Origin: Rhodococcus jostii RHA1
GTDB lineage: Bacteria; Actinomycetota; Actinomycetes; Mycobacteriales; Mycobacteriaceae
NCBI RefSeq assembly: GCF_000014565.1
Contig: NC_008268.1
Coordinates: 2,604,001 to 2,668,000 of the forward strand
DNA length: 64,000 bases
Reading direction: 5' to 3'
Below the pieces are notes generated by a model. It ran no database searches, had not been told where the DNA came from, and was given only the letters and a program-made list of their open reading frames with translations. Positions 1 through 7,921 of this stretch are shown here, piece by piece. The position numbers and the translations under genes were made by a program. The first letter of the stretch is position 1; the number at the start of each line of letters is the position of its first letter.

Positions 1-165
1 GGCGTTGCCAGCGCCGACCCGGTGGGCCACAACCCCGCCCCCGCCCAGCAGCAGCAGGCACCGCAGCCTCAGGCGCAGCAGCAGCAGCACGCTCCGCAGC
101 AGCAGGCCCCCGCGCCGAGCCCGCACGGATTCTGGTTCTTCGGCACCTGGGTTCCCCTGCCCTGA
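1..165 (+). CDS. C-terminal end of a Q/P-rich protein (5' truncated by window)
   Basis: Frame 1 is open from the first base to a TGA at 163-165. It encodes a low-complexity tail of proline, glutamine and alanine with runs of four glutamines, then a short aromatic end (HGFWFFGTWVPLP). Such tails are common on exported or envelope proteins of mycolic-acid bacteria, but nothing here identifies the family. The gene begins before the window. A strong hairpin follows 21 bases after the stop. Function unknown. Confidence 0.6.
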   Translation, partial: GVASADPVGHNPAPAQQQQAPQPQAQQQQHAPQQQAPAPSPHGFWFFGTWVPLP

Positions 166-185
166 TCTGCGTTCCCCTCGCAGGG

Positions 186-230
186 CGAAGGTGCCCTTCG
201 ACGCTCCCACGGCGCCGAAGGGCACCTTCG
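186..230. terminator. Bidirectional hairpin terminator
   Basis: A perfect 15-bp inverted repeat, CGAAGGTGCCCTTCG at 186-200 and its complement at 216-230, surrounds a 15-nt loop. It lies between two convergent genes and could end transcription from both sides. There is no T-tract, which is usual in high-GC actinobacteria. Confidence 0.75.
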
Positions 231-248
231 TATGTCTACCCGCGACGA

Positions 249-731
249 CTAGCGGGCGGGTCGCATACTCGGATTCGGGCCGAGCGTGATCGTCCGGGTT
301 CTCGGCAGAAGTCCTATTTCCTTCCACCCCGCGGTCAGCGTGATCGTCCCCGACTCCGGGTAGTCGCTGATCCAGTAGTGCGGCGCGGAGTGATATTCGG
401 ACGCGTCCGCGGCGTCGGACTTCGACGTCGAATGCGGGTAGCGTGGATCGGCGACACCCTCCATGTCGTCGACCTGCACGTTCACCGCGAGATACGACCA
501 CCGTGCCGAGGGGTCGTCGGGATCGTCCAGCGGACGCGTCTCGTGCCGCGCGAGATCAGCGGATCTGCCTCTCGCCGTCAGCTCGACGCGCAGCAGCATG
601 CCCGTCGGGTGCGCGACGACCTCCGCCAGTCGCAGGCTCAAGTCGCGGCTCGTCACGAGCTCCACCGGCCCGTGTACCACGATTCCCTCCGTGGCAGGCG
701 GCGGTGCCGCCGGCCACCGTCTCCTGCGCAT
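249..731 (-). CDS. Hypothetical protein
   Basis: A 160-residue soluble protein with no signal peptide or membrane segment that I can see. After a short basic and proline-rich start it has an alternating beta-strand-like composition, a Trp-rich stretch (HYWISDYPESG) and a C-terminal TITLTAGWKEIG strand, which suggests a beta-sandwich. I do not recognise the family. It converges on the hairpin at 186-230, and codon bias matches its neighbours. Confidence 0.55.
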   Translation of the reverse strand: MRRRRWPAAPPPATEGIVVHGPVELVTSRDLSLRLAEVVAHPTGMLLRVELTARGRSADLARHETRPLDDPDDPSARWSYLAVNVQVDDMEGVADPRYPHSTSKSDAADASEYHSAPHYWISDYPESGTITLTAGWKEIGLLPRTRTITLGPNPSMRPAR

Positions 732-784
732 GACTCAATCGTCCCACCGGCTCCGACCGGCTGCCACAGCTACGTTTCGCACAC

Positions 785-1234
785 TCAGGACAACTGGGCC
801 ATGCCGTACACCTTCGACGCGCGGACCCGGAGTACCTGCCGGTGCTCGGACACCATCGCACGGCGGAACTCTTCCCAGTCGTCGTGCTCTTTTCCGGACG
901 CGAACCGGAACACGTCGACGAGCTCGTCCGCCGCCGGATCGTGCGGATCGGCCGCGACCGCGCTCAGTTCCGCGTCTCCCTCCACGACCGCGTAGCTCCA
1001 GAAGTCGGTCGCGCTGACGTGCAGCGAGACCCGCGGGTCGCGGGCGGCGTTCCGGGTCTTGGCCCGATCCGCCGTCACCGACACCCTCGCGGTCTGCGTT
1101 GCGGGGTCCCAGGCATAGATCACGTTGGACAATTGCGGGCGCCCGTCGCGTTTGATCGTCGCGAGGACCGCACGGTTGTGTGCGGCAACGAGGTCGAGAA
1201 GTGGGCGCCGGTCGTCATTCGCATCGAGGGTCAT
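785..1234 (-). CDS. PPOX-class F420/flavin-dependent oxidoreductase
   Basis: A 149-residue split-barrel protein of the pyridoxamine-5'-phosphate-oxidase-like family. The N-terminal HNRAVLATIKRDGRPQLSNV segment is the typical start of Rv1155-like actinobacterial PPOX enzymes, and the middle RDPRVSLHVS strand and C-terminal VYGMA fit the same fold. In these bacteria such proteins usually bind F420 or FMN and reduce small substrates. The actual substrate cannot be told from sequence. Transcribed alone, with about 215 bp separating it from the next gene. Confidence 0.8.
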   Translation of the reverse strand: MTLDANDDRRPLLDLVAAHNRAVLATIKRDGRPQLSNVIYAWDPATQTARVSVTADRAKTRNAARDPRVSLHVSATDFWSYAVVEGDAELSAVAADPHDPAADELVDVFRFASGKEHDDWEEFRRAMVSEHRQVLRVRASKVYGMAQLS

Positions 1235-1450
1235 ATCTCACCCAACCACGGTCACCGAGGCGGTGTTCCCGGCGACCCTCGGCAGACTCGTCCTGGCGAT
1301 ACAGGGCGCTCCTACCGACGAGTAGAGCGGACATGTCGCAAAATCATTGGCCGATAACGTGTTCCGGCTACTCACCGGTAGACGTTCTCGTGTGGGATCT
1401 GCGGTTCTTCTCGGGTACGCTCTCGTGATCCCGAGCCGGAAGGACCACAC

Positions 1451-2791
1451 GTGAACGACTCATATCTCGTCATCGGCGAAACCACCGTGGCCCGACGGGT
1501 CTGTGCATCCCTCCGCGAAAGGGACTTCGACGTACGCCATCTCGTCGCCCCCGACGACGACGAACTCCGCCTGGCGATGGCGGACGAGCCTCGCGGTATG
1601 GCCGTACTGGTGCGCGACGACGTCGTCGCGCTGCGCTACGCGCTGGCGGCCGCGCACATCTCGGCGTCGATCCCGTTGGTGGTGACGATCTTCGACCGCA
1701 CGGTCGCGGACCAGCTGTCGCAGCTGCTTCCGCAGTGCGAGGTGACGTCACCCGCAGATCTCGCCGCACCGACGCTCGCCGGTCCGTGCCTGGAACCCGA
1801 ACTCGTCGCGGCCAGGCACGCGGGCGAGCACATGCTGACGGTCCGCATGATCGACGGCCACCCCGAGGGCGCGCACGTCGACCTGCCCCGGCGGAACTGG
1901 TGGCGCACCGCGGCGACCGGCGCGACCGGACTGTTGCGGTCGCACGACATCGGCACGCGCATCCTGCTCGGTGGGCTCGCGGGACTTCTCGCGGTCCTGT
2001 TCGCCGACTGGCTGTGGCTGATGCTCGGCCAGCACGTGGCACCGCTCGACGCGTTCAACGAGGCGGTGCGGGTGGTGACCACCGTGGGACCGGGAACCGA
2101 TACCCACGGCAGCCCCGCCTACGCGGTGTTCGCCTCGGTGGCGATGCTGTTCACCGTCGTTTTCACGGCCATGTTCACCGCCGGAATCATCGAGCGCCTG
2201 CTCGGCCCCCGCCTGGTCGGCCTGGTGGGCAGCCGCGTCCTGCCCCGCTCCGGCCACGTCATCGTGGTGGGCCTCGGCCAGGTCGGGCTCCGGCTGTGCC
2301 GGGAGCTACAGGCTCTCGGTGTCGCGGTGGTGGGCGTCGAACGCGACCCCCAGGCGAAGAACCTGCGGCTCGTGCGGTCGATGAACATCCCGACCGTCGT
2401 CGGGCACGGCGGCGACCGTGAACTCCTCGAGCGACTGGGCGTGGGCCGCGCCCTGGCGCTGGCAGCCGTCGGCTCCGACGACCTGGACAACATTGCGGTG
2501 TCCGTGGCCGCACAGGCCTTGTCGCCCGGGCTGCGGCTGGTCCTGCGGGCCGGGGAGCAGGAGGCGATCGCCGAGACGCGGTCGTTGCTGCGGCTCGGCA
2601 TCATCCGCGACGTCACCAGCCTGAGCGCCACGTACGTGGTGGCCAAGCTGATCGGCCTGCAACCGCAGGGGGTCGTGGCGGACGGCAGCCACCTCTACCT
2701 GGAGGTGCCGACGACGGAATCGTCCGAGCCCGTGTTCACCGAGCTGCCCGTGTCGCCGCGGATGAGCTGTCGGCACCTCGTCACCGCCTGA
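1451..2791 (+). CDS. TrkA-N/RCK potassium-channel-like protein
   Basis: A 446-residue protein in three parts: an N-terminal degenerate Rossmann half (about 1-130), two hydrophobic helices (about 171-193 and 223-247) with a pore loop between them, and a C-terminal TrkA-N/RCK domain with an intact GLGQVG nucleotide motif (274-279). The architecture is that of a two-helix K+ channel with ligand-binding RCK domains. The selectivity filter reads TTVGPG (210-215) where TVGYG is standard, so potassium selectivity is uncertain. The GTG start has AGGA 6 nt upstream. It converges with the RidA gene only 3 bp away. Confidence 0.75.
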   Translation: MNDSYLVIGETTVARRVCASLRERDFDVRHLVAPDDDELRLAMADEPRGMAVLVRDDVVALRYALAAAHISASIPLVVTIFDRTVADQLSQLLPQCEVTSPADLAAPTLAGPCLEPELVAARHAGEHMLTVRMIDGHPEGAHVDLPRRNWWRTAATGATGLLRSHDIGTRILLGGLAGLLAVLFADWLWLMLGQHVAPLDAFNEAVRVVTTVGPGTDTHGSPAYAVFASVAMLFTVVFTAMFTAGIIERLLGPRLVGLVGSRVLPRSGHVIVVGLGQVGLRLCRELQALGVAVVGVERDPQAKNLRLVRSMNIPTVVGHGGDRELLERLGVGRALALAAVGSDDLDNIAVSVAAQALSPGLRLVLRAGEQEAIAETRSLLRLGIIRDVTSLSATYVVAKLIGLQPQGVVADGSHLYLEVPTTESSEPVFTELPVSPRMSCRHLVTA

Positions 2792-2794
2792 CGA

Positions 2795-3199
2795 CTAGCC
2801 GGTCACTGCCAGCGCGTCGATCTCGACGAGCATGACCTCGTGCGGGAGGTCGACGAACACCGTGGTTCGGCACGGCAGCTGTCCGCTCGGCACATTCGCC
2901 GCGATGAACTCTCCGTACACGTCGTTCATCGCGGCGAAGTCGTCCCGGGTGGTGAGGTAGACGCGGAACATCAGCACGTCTTCCACGCTCGCGCCGCCGG
3001 CTTCGAGGATCGCCTTGACGTTCTCGAGGGTGCGACGGGTCTGCTCGCGCACGTCGCCCTCCGCGATGTACTTGTTGGTGACGGGGTCCATCGGACCCTG
3101 CCCCGACACCTGGAGCAGGTTGCCCTTCTTGATGCCCTGGCTGAACGTGTGCGCGGGGGCGGGGGCGCCTTCGGTGCGGATGACGGTGGTGTCGGACAT
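2795..3199 (-). CDS. RidA-family enamine/imine deaminase
   Basis: 134 residues, full length for the RidA/YjgF/YER057c family, which hydrolyses reactive enamines and imines released by PLP-dependent dehydratases. The conserved Arg in PSGQLPCRTTVFVDLP that anchors the substrate carboxylate is present, as is the C-terminal EIDALA strand. The ATG at 3199 matches the family start; a longer upstream reading frame is not conserved-looking. It sits last in the minus-strand kinase-iclR-ridA run, opposite a PLP amino acid deaminase, which fits clearing of that enzyme's enamine product. Confidence 0.85.
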   Translation of the reverse strand: MSDTTVIRTEGAPAPAHTFSQGIKKGNLLQVSGQGPMDPVTNKYIAEGDVREQTRRTLENVKAILEAGGASVEDVLMFRVYLTTRDDFAAMNDVYGEFIAANVPSGQLPCRTTVFVDLPHEVMLVEIDALAVTG

Positions 3200-3245
3200 A
3201 TCGATTCTCCTGTGTGTCGTTATTTTTCGGGTGGACGGGGGACGG

Positions 3246-3995
3246 TCAGGGCTGGGCACGGTATCCGCAGTCGCGGGAGATCCGCGCCCCCACGGCCTGA
3301 AGGGGTTCGAGCAGGTCGAGGACGCCTTCGTAACTGAGCACGACGTCGGGCACCGAGACGGAGACGGCGGCGACGACGCGGCCGGACGCGCCACGGATGG
3401 GCACCCCGATGCAGTTGACGGACGGCTCGTTCTCCTCCTGATCGTGCGCCCAGCCCTGCTCCCGGACCGTGCGGATCTCGTCGAGGTAGCGTTCGGGCGT
3501 CGTGATCGTGTTGGCGGTGCGGGCGGAGAAGTCCATCGAGTCGACGATGGGCCGCAGTTCCGAGTCCGGCAGATCGGCGAGGATCACCTTCGCGACCGCG
3601 GTGGAATTGAGGTTGGCGCGCAGTCCGATTCGCGAGTACATCCTGATCTGGTCGTGCGATTCGAGTTTGTCGATGTACACCACGTCACCGCCCTCCATCG
3701 CCGCGAGGTGCGTGGTGCGCCCGTATTCGCGGTTGAACGCGACGAGGTGCGGCGACGCGATGCGCCGGACTTCCCGCTGATCGGTGGCCTGCGCGGCGAG
3801 CTCGAAGATGCGGGAACCGAGGTGGTACTGGTTGCTGTTGTCGCGGAACGTGAACCGCTCGTCGGACAGCGTTCGCAGCAGCCGGAGCACGGTGGTCTTG
3901 TGGACCCCGGTGGATTCGGCCAGCTGGTCGAGATTGGCGGGACCGTTGCCGAGTTGCACCAGCAGGTGCAGGGCGCGGGAAACACTCTGACTCAT
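3246..3995 (-). CDS. IclR-family transcriptional regulator of the local catabolic locus
   Basis: 249 residues. An N-terminal winged helix (SRALHLLVQLGNGPANLDQL, then the recognition segment STGVHKTTVLRLLRTL) is followed by the IclR effector domain (TTHLAAMEGGDVVYIDK to the C-terminal VPIRGASGRVVAAVSVSVP). The start at 3995 overlaps the stop of the upstream kinase by 4 bp (ATGA), so the two are probably translationally coupled. The divergent promoter region at 5006-5225 carries GTTGCA inverted repeats that are good candidates for its operator. The effector is probably a sugar-acid intermediate of the locus (inference). Confidence 0.9.
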   Translation of the reverse strand: MSQSVSRALHLLVQLGNGPANLDQLAESTGVHKTTVLRLLRTLSDERFTFRDNSNQYHLGSRIFELAAQATDQREVRRIASPHLVAFNREYGRTTHLAAMEGGDVVYIDKLESHDQIRMYSRIGLRANLNSTAVAKVILADLPDSELRPIVDSMDFSARTANTITTPERYLDEIRTVREQGWAHDQEENEPSVNCIGVPIRGASGRVVAAVSVSVPDVVLSYEGVLDLLEPLQAVGARISRDCGYRAQP

Positions 3996-5005
3996 CCGTT
4001 CACTCCACTTTCTCGGGGGGAGAAACCGTCGGCGGTGACGCTCGTTGCCGCCCAGTCCGATTCGGAGCACCGGAGCAGCTCGTCCAGCAGTTCGGCGGCC
4101 GGCGGTGGCGCCGAGTCCGCGGCCACCGTCAGGGTGGCGGCGGCACCGATGTGTCCGCGGCGCAGGCACCGCGCCTGATCCTCGCCGCGCACCACACCGC
4201 TGAGATATCCGGCGGCGAAGGCATCGCCCGCGCCGACGGGTTCGACGACGTCGACGCGGAGCGCGGGAACAGCCACACTGCGGCCACTGCGGTCGACGGC
4301 CAGCGCCCGGTGCGCTCCGTCCTTGACGACGACGGTGGCCGGGGCGGGCAGGATGAGCCGCAACTCGTGCGGATCCGCGGTGCCGAGAACACGGAGGGCC
4401 TCGTCCGCGCCGACGAGAACAAGATCGGCGAGATTCGCCAGTTCCACGACGATCCGCGGGTCGCCGTCCGGCCACAGTTGCTCACGCCAGTTGACGTCGA
4501 AGCTGACCACACCGGAGATTCCCGGCCGGTGGCGGAGCAGTCTCCGCATCAGCGCGAGGCACGAATCGGACAGGGCCGGTGTGATTCCGCTGCAGTGGAC
4601 CACGGCGGCGCGGCCGAACAGGTCCGCGACCGCCGGCCGGTCGAGGAAGCCGGGATCCATGGCCGACGCCGCCGAACCCGCGCGGGAATACAGGCTGTCC
4701 GTTCGCGGCTCGCCGTGCTCGTCGAGGGCGGTGGATTTCGAGTAGTGCCCGGTGGGCCTGTCGGGATCGACCTCGATCGCGCGGACGTCGACACCCCGGG
4801 CCTGCAGTTCGGTGCGGATGAGGGTGCCGAACTCGTCGTCGCCGAGGCGTCCGACCCAGGCGGCGGGGACACCCAGCGTGGCGAGCCCGGCGGCGACGTT
4901 CGCCTCGGCGCCGGCCAGGTGGAGTGTCGAGTCCGGGGCCACCAGGACCATCGCCTCACCGAGGCACGCGACACCGGACTCGGGGGTGGGGGTCGATTCC
5001 TGCAC
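3992..5005 (-). CDS. PfkB-family sugar kinase, probable 2-keto-3-deoxygluconate kinase
   Basis: 337 residues of the ribokinase/PfkB family. It has the N-terminal GEAMVLVAP and the glycine-rich GAEANVAAGLATLG substrate-side motif, and the C-terminal signature VEPVGAGDAFAAGYLSG with the catalytic Asp in GAGD. Family members with this GEAM...P start are often KDG kinases (KdgK type). The KDPG aldolase across the divergent promoter makes phosphorylation of 2-keto-3-deoxygluconate the best guess. It is the first gene of the minus-strand kinase-iclR-ridA unit. Other sugar-acid substrates remain possible. Confidence 0.75.
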   Translation of the reverse strand: MQESTPTPESGVACLGEAMVLVAPDSTLHLAGAEANVAAGLATLGVPAAWVGRLGDDEFGTLIRTELQARGVDVRAIEVDPDRPTGHYSKSTALDEHGEPRTDSLYSRAGSAASAMDPGFLDRPAVADLFGRAAVVHCSGITPALSDSCLALMRRLLRHRPGISGVVSFDVNWREQLWPDGDPRIVVELANLADLVLVGADEALRVLGTADPHELRLILPAPATVVVKDGAHRALAVDRSGRSVAVPALRVDVVEPVGAGDAFAAGYLSGVVRGEDQARCLRRGHIGAAATLTVAADSAPPPAAELLDELLRCSESDWAATSVTADGFSPRESGVNG

Positions 5006-5137
5006 TTGTTACCTCTACGACTGCTCGGACCGGCACTGGAGTTGCGTTTCGAGAGCCCTCGCCCCGGCGATGCATGCCACACCGGACCGTTGACGATGAC
5101 CCAGGCCAATGCTAGACATAGGTGACTCAAAAACGCA

Positions 5138-5166
5138 ATCAACGTTGCATAGAGTGCAACGTTGCA
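5138..5166. promoter_or_regulatory. Paired GTTGCA/TGCAAC repeats: candidate IclR operator
   Basis: Two copies of CAACGTTGCA (5140-5149 and 5157-5166) lie 17 bp apart, one near-full helical turn and a half. The second is inside a perfect 12-bp palindrome, TGCAACGTTGCA (5155-5166), and the two form GTTGCA-tagag-TGCAAC (5144-5160). They sit in the divergent region between the kinase and the deaminase, about 60 bp before the deaminase start. Autorepression and control of both arms by the local IclR protein is inferred. Confidence 0.55.
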
Positions 5167-5225
5167 CTTCACGGCACTCCCCCGATGAAGGCCAGCCCCA
5201 CAGAACCCGAACGACAGGATCGACG

Positions 5226-6548
5226 ATGACGATCAGCGGACCGGACACACTCGATTCCGGTGCCTTGGCGGAGCTCGACGAGTTGCGCTTGTCCGACGTG
5301 GACAAAGCTCTCCCCTCCACGGCGAACGGCCTCACCAAGACCGAATTCCTCGGAACGCAGCCGCGGCTGTCCGCCTTCAGCACACCCGTGATGGTCCTCG
5401 ACGAGACGGCCATCGCCGGCAATCTCGACACCATGGCGGCCTGGTGCGAGGCGCACGGGGTCGACCTCGCTCCGCACGGGAAGACGACGATGTCTCCGGT
5501 GCTGTGGGACCGGCAGATCCGCAGCGGCGCGTGGGGCATCACGCTGGCGAACTTCGGTCAGCTCCGGGTGGCGGTGCGATTCGGCGCGCGCCGGGTGCAG
5601 ATCGCGAACTCGCTCGTCGACCCGACCGCGCTGCGGTGGCTGGCCGAGCAGATGGACGCGAATCCGGAACTCGAAGTATTGATGTGGGCCGACTCCCCGC
5701 AGACGGTCGATGCGATGACCGCGGCGCTCGCGGACGTCACGGTGGTCCGACCGCTGCCCGTGCTCGTCGAACTCGGCGGGGAGGGAGGACGCACCGGCGC
5801 ACGCTCCGTGGCCGAGGCCGTGAAGGTGGCCGAACGTATCGGGGAGAGCCCCGCACTCCGGTTGGCCGGCGTCTCCGGTTACGAGGGAGCCCTCGCACAC
5901 GATGCCTCCGAGGAGTCCCTCGCCCGGGTCCGCACATACCTCCGGTCGATGGCCGAACTGCATCGCCGGCTCGAGGCCGAGGGCCGCTATCCCGAGGGTC
6001 GCGACGTGTACGTGACCGCGGGCGGCAGCGCCTACTTCGACGTGGTCGCCGAGGTGCTCGCCGAACTTGCCGGTGGCAGAACCAAAGTGGTGGTCCGCGC
6101 CGGCGCATACATCATCCACGACGACGGCTTCTACACCGGGATCTCACCGTTCGGCCGCGGCGAAGACAGGCAGGCGCGTCGGCTCACGTCGGCGATGCAC
6201 ACGTGGGCCCGGGTGGTGTCCCGCCCCGAGCCGGGCCTCGCCCTGCTCGACGCCGGCAAGCGCGACGTCCCGTTCGACGAAGGACTCCCCACCGCGCAGG
6301 CCGTCGCCGGCCAACTCGGGGCGACGCCGCGGCCCCTCGACGGCGCCGAAGTGACCGCCGTCAACGATCAGCACGCGTTCCTGCGGCTCGATCCCGCACG
6401 ACCCGAACACGATCTGCGTGTCGGGGACGTCGTCCGGCTCGGTCTCTCCCACCCGTGCACCGCGTTCGACAAGTGGCGCTGGATTCCCGTCGTCGGTGAC
6501 GACTCCGACGATCCCGTCGTCGTCGACCTGATCCGCACGTTCTTCTGA
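5226..6548 (+). CDS. PLP-dependent fold-type III amino acid deaminase/dehydratase (DSD1/D-threonine aldolase-like)
   Basis: 440 residues. The alanine-racemase N-terminal PLP barrel begins near residue 52 (STPVMVLDE), and the PLP Schiff-base lysine is K86 in DLAPHGKTTMSP. The C-terminal domain ends with a metal-site-like LSHPCTAFDKW motif, as in D-serine dehydratases and D-threonine aldolases. Known relatives deaminate D-serine or D-threonine, and D-glucosaminate dehydratase is reported from this fold. The neighbouring KDG kinase and KDPG aldolase favour a sugar amino acid, probably D-glucosaminate to 2-keto-3-deoxygluconate plus ammonia. Start at 5226 fits the conserved length; an ATG at 5109 would run through the operator repeats. 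Confidence 0.8.
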   Translation: MTISGPDTLDSGALAELDELRLSDVDKALPSTANGLTKTEFLGTQPRLSAFSTPVMVLDETAIAGNLDTMAAWCEAHGVDLAPHGKTTMSPVLWDRQIRSGAWGITLANFGQLRVAVRFGARRVQIANSLVDPTALRWLAEQMDANPELEVLMWADSPQTVDAMTAALADVTVVRPLPVLVELGGEGGRTGARSVAEAVKVAERIGESPALRLAGVSGYEGALAHDASEESLARVRTYLRSMAELHRRLEAEGRYPEGRDVYVTAGGSAYFDVVAEVLAELAGGRTKVVVRAGAYIIHDDGFYTGISPFGRGEDRQARRLTSAMHTWARVVSRPEPGLALLDAGKRDVPFDEGLPTAQAVAGQLGATPRPLDGAEVTAVNDQHAFLRLDPARPEHDLRVGDVVRLGLSHPCTAFDKWRWIPVVGDDSDDPVVVDLIRTFF

Positions 6549-7917
6549 TCCCCGGCCGAGGACTCACATCATGACCACTCTGATCCGTTCCGCCACCGTC
6601 GTCGACGGTTCGGAGGCGCCGCGGTACCGCGCCGACGTGCTCGTCGACGGTGACCGGATCGCCGAGATCCGGCCCGAGGCAGATCACTCCGAGACCGGAC
6701 ACCCCCGCGCGGATCGTGTGATCGACGCCGACGGCCTGGTGCTCGCGCCCGGTTTCATCGACATGCACGCCCACTCGGATCTGCAGATCCTGCTGAACCC
6801 CGAGCACCCGTCGCGGATCACCCAGGGCGTCACCACCGAGGTGCTCGGGCAGGACGGGCTGTCCTACGCACCCGTCACCGACGACGTGCTCGCGGTGGTC
6901 CGGCGCAAGATCGCGGGGTGGAACACCGATCCCGAGGATTTCGACTTCTCCTGGCGGAGTGTGGGCGAATACCTCGACCGACTCGATCGCGGTATCGCCA
7001 CCAACGTCGCGTATCTCGTCCCGCACGGGGTCGTGCGGGCGCTGGTGGTCGGCTGGGACGACCGATCGGCGACACCGTCGGAGATCGAGGAAATGCAGCG
7101 GATCGTGGCGCAGTCCATGGCGGAGGGTGCCGTCGGGTTGTCCGCAGGGCTGACCTACACGCCGGGGATGTACGCGGACAACGAGGAGTTGCTGGCACTG
7201 TGCCGGACCGTCGCCGAGTACGGCGGCTACTTCTCTCCGCACCACCGGTCCTACGGCGCCGGCGCCATGGAGGCCTACGCCGAGATGGTCGACCTGACGT
7301 CGCGGGCCGGGTGCGCTCTGCATCTCGCCCACGCCACGCTGAACTTCGGACCCAACAAGGGCCGCGCCCCGGAACTGCTCGCCCTGCTCGACACGGCCGA
7401 ATCCGCAGGCGCGGACATCAGCCTCGACACCTACCCCTATCTTCCCGGCGCCACCACGCTGTCGGCGATCCTGCCCAGCTGGGCGTCGGCGGGTAGCATG
7501 GAACAGACGCTCGATCGACTCCGGGATCCGGTTGCGCTCGAACGCATCCGGGAGCATCTCGAGGTCACCGGCTCCGACGGCTGCCACGGGGTGATCGCCG
7601 AGTGGCACACGCTCGAGATCAGCGGCGTGCAGAACACGGAACTCGACGACTACGTCGGGAAGACCGTCGCGGACATCGCCGCCGCCGAGAACCGCGACCC
7701 CTTCGACGTCTGCATCGACATCCTGATCCGCGACCAGCTCGGCAGCGGCATCCTGCAACACGTCGGCCACGAGGAGAACGTGCGCGCAATCATGCAGCAC
7801 CCCCGGCACACCGGCGGCAGCGACGGACTGCTGGTCGGCGCGAAACCGCACCCGCGCGGGTGGGGAACGTTCGCACGCTACCTCGGGCACTACAGCCGCG
7901 ACCTCGGCCTGATGTCC

Positions 7918-7921
7918 CTAG
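7918..7921. repeat. Target site duplication CTAG, left copy
   Basis: CTAG directly abuts the left inverted repeat. The right copy is at 9344-9347. A 4-bp YTAR-type duplication is the known signature of IS701-family insertion. Confidence 0.85.

Noticed and set aside
46..114. CAG microsatellite or phase-variable repeat
   Set aside because: The codons are mixed with GCA, CCG and CAC and encode a Q/P-rich tail; there is no pure repeat unit.
1235..1450. Riboswitch or small RNA before the channel gene
   Set aside because: No conserved aptamer pattern or strong hairpin could be seen.
5169..7890. Long minus-strand reading frames opposite the deaminase and deacylase
   Set aside because: High-GC antisense shadows with no start signal and no family similarity; the plus strand has clear enzymes.
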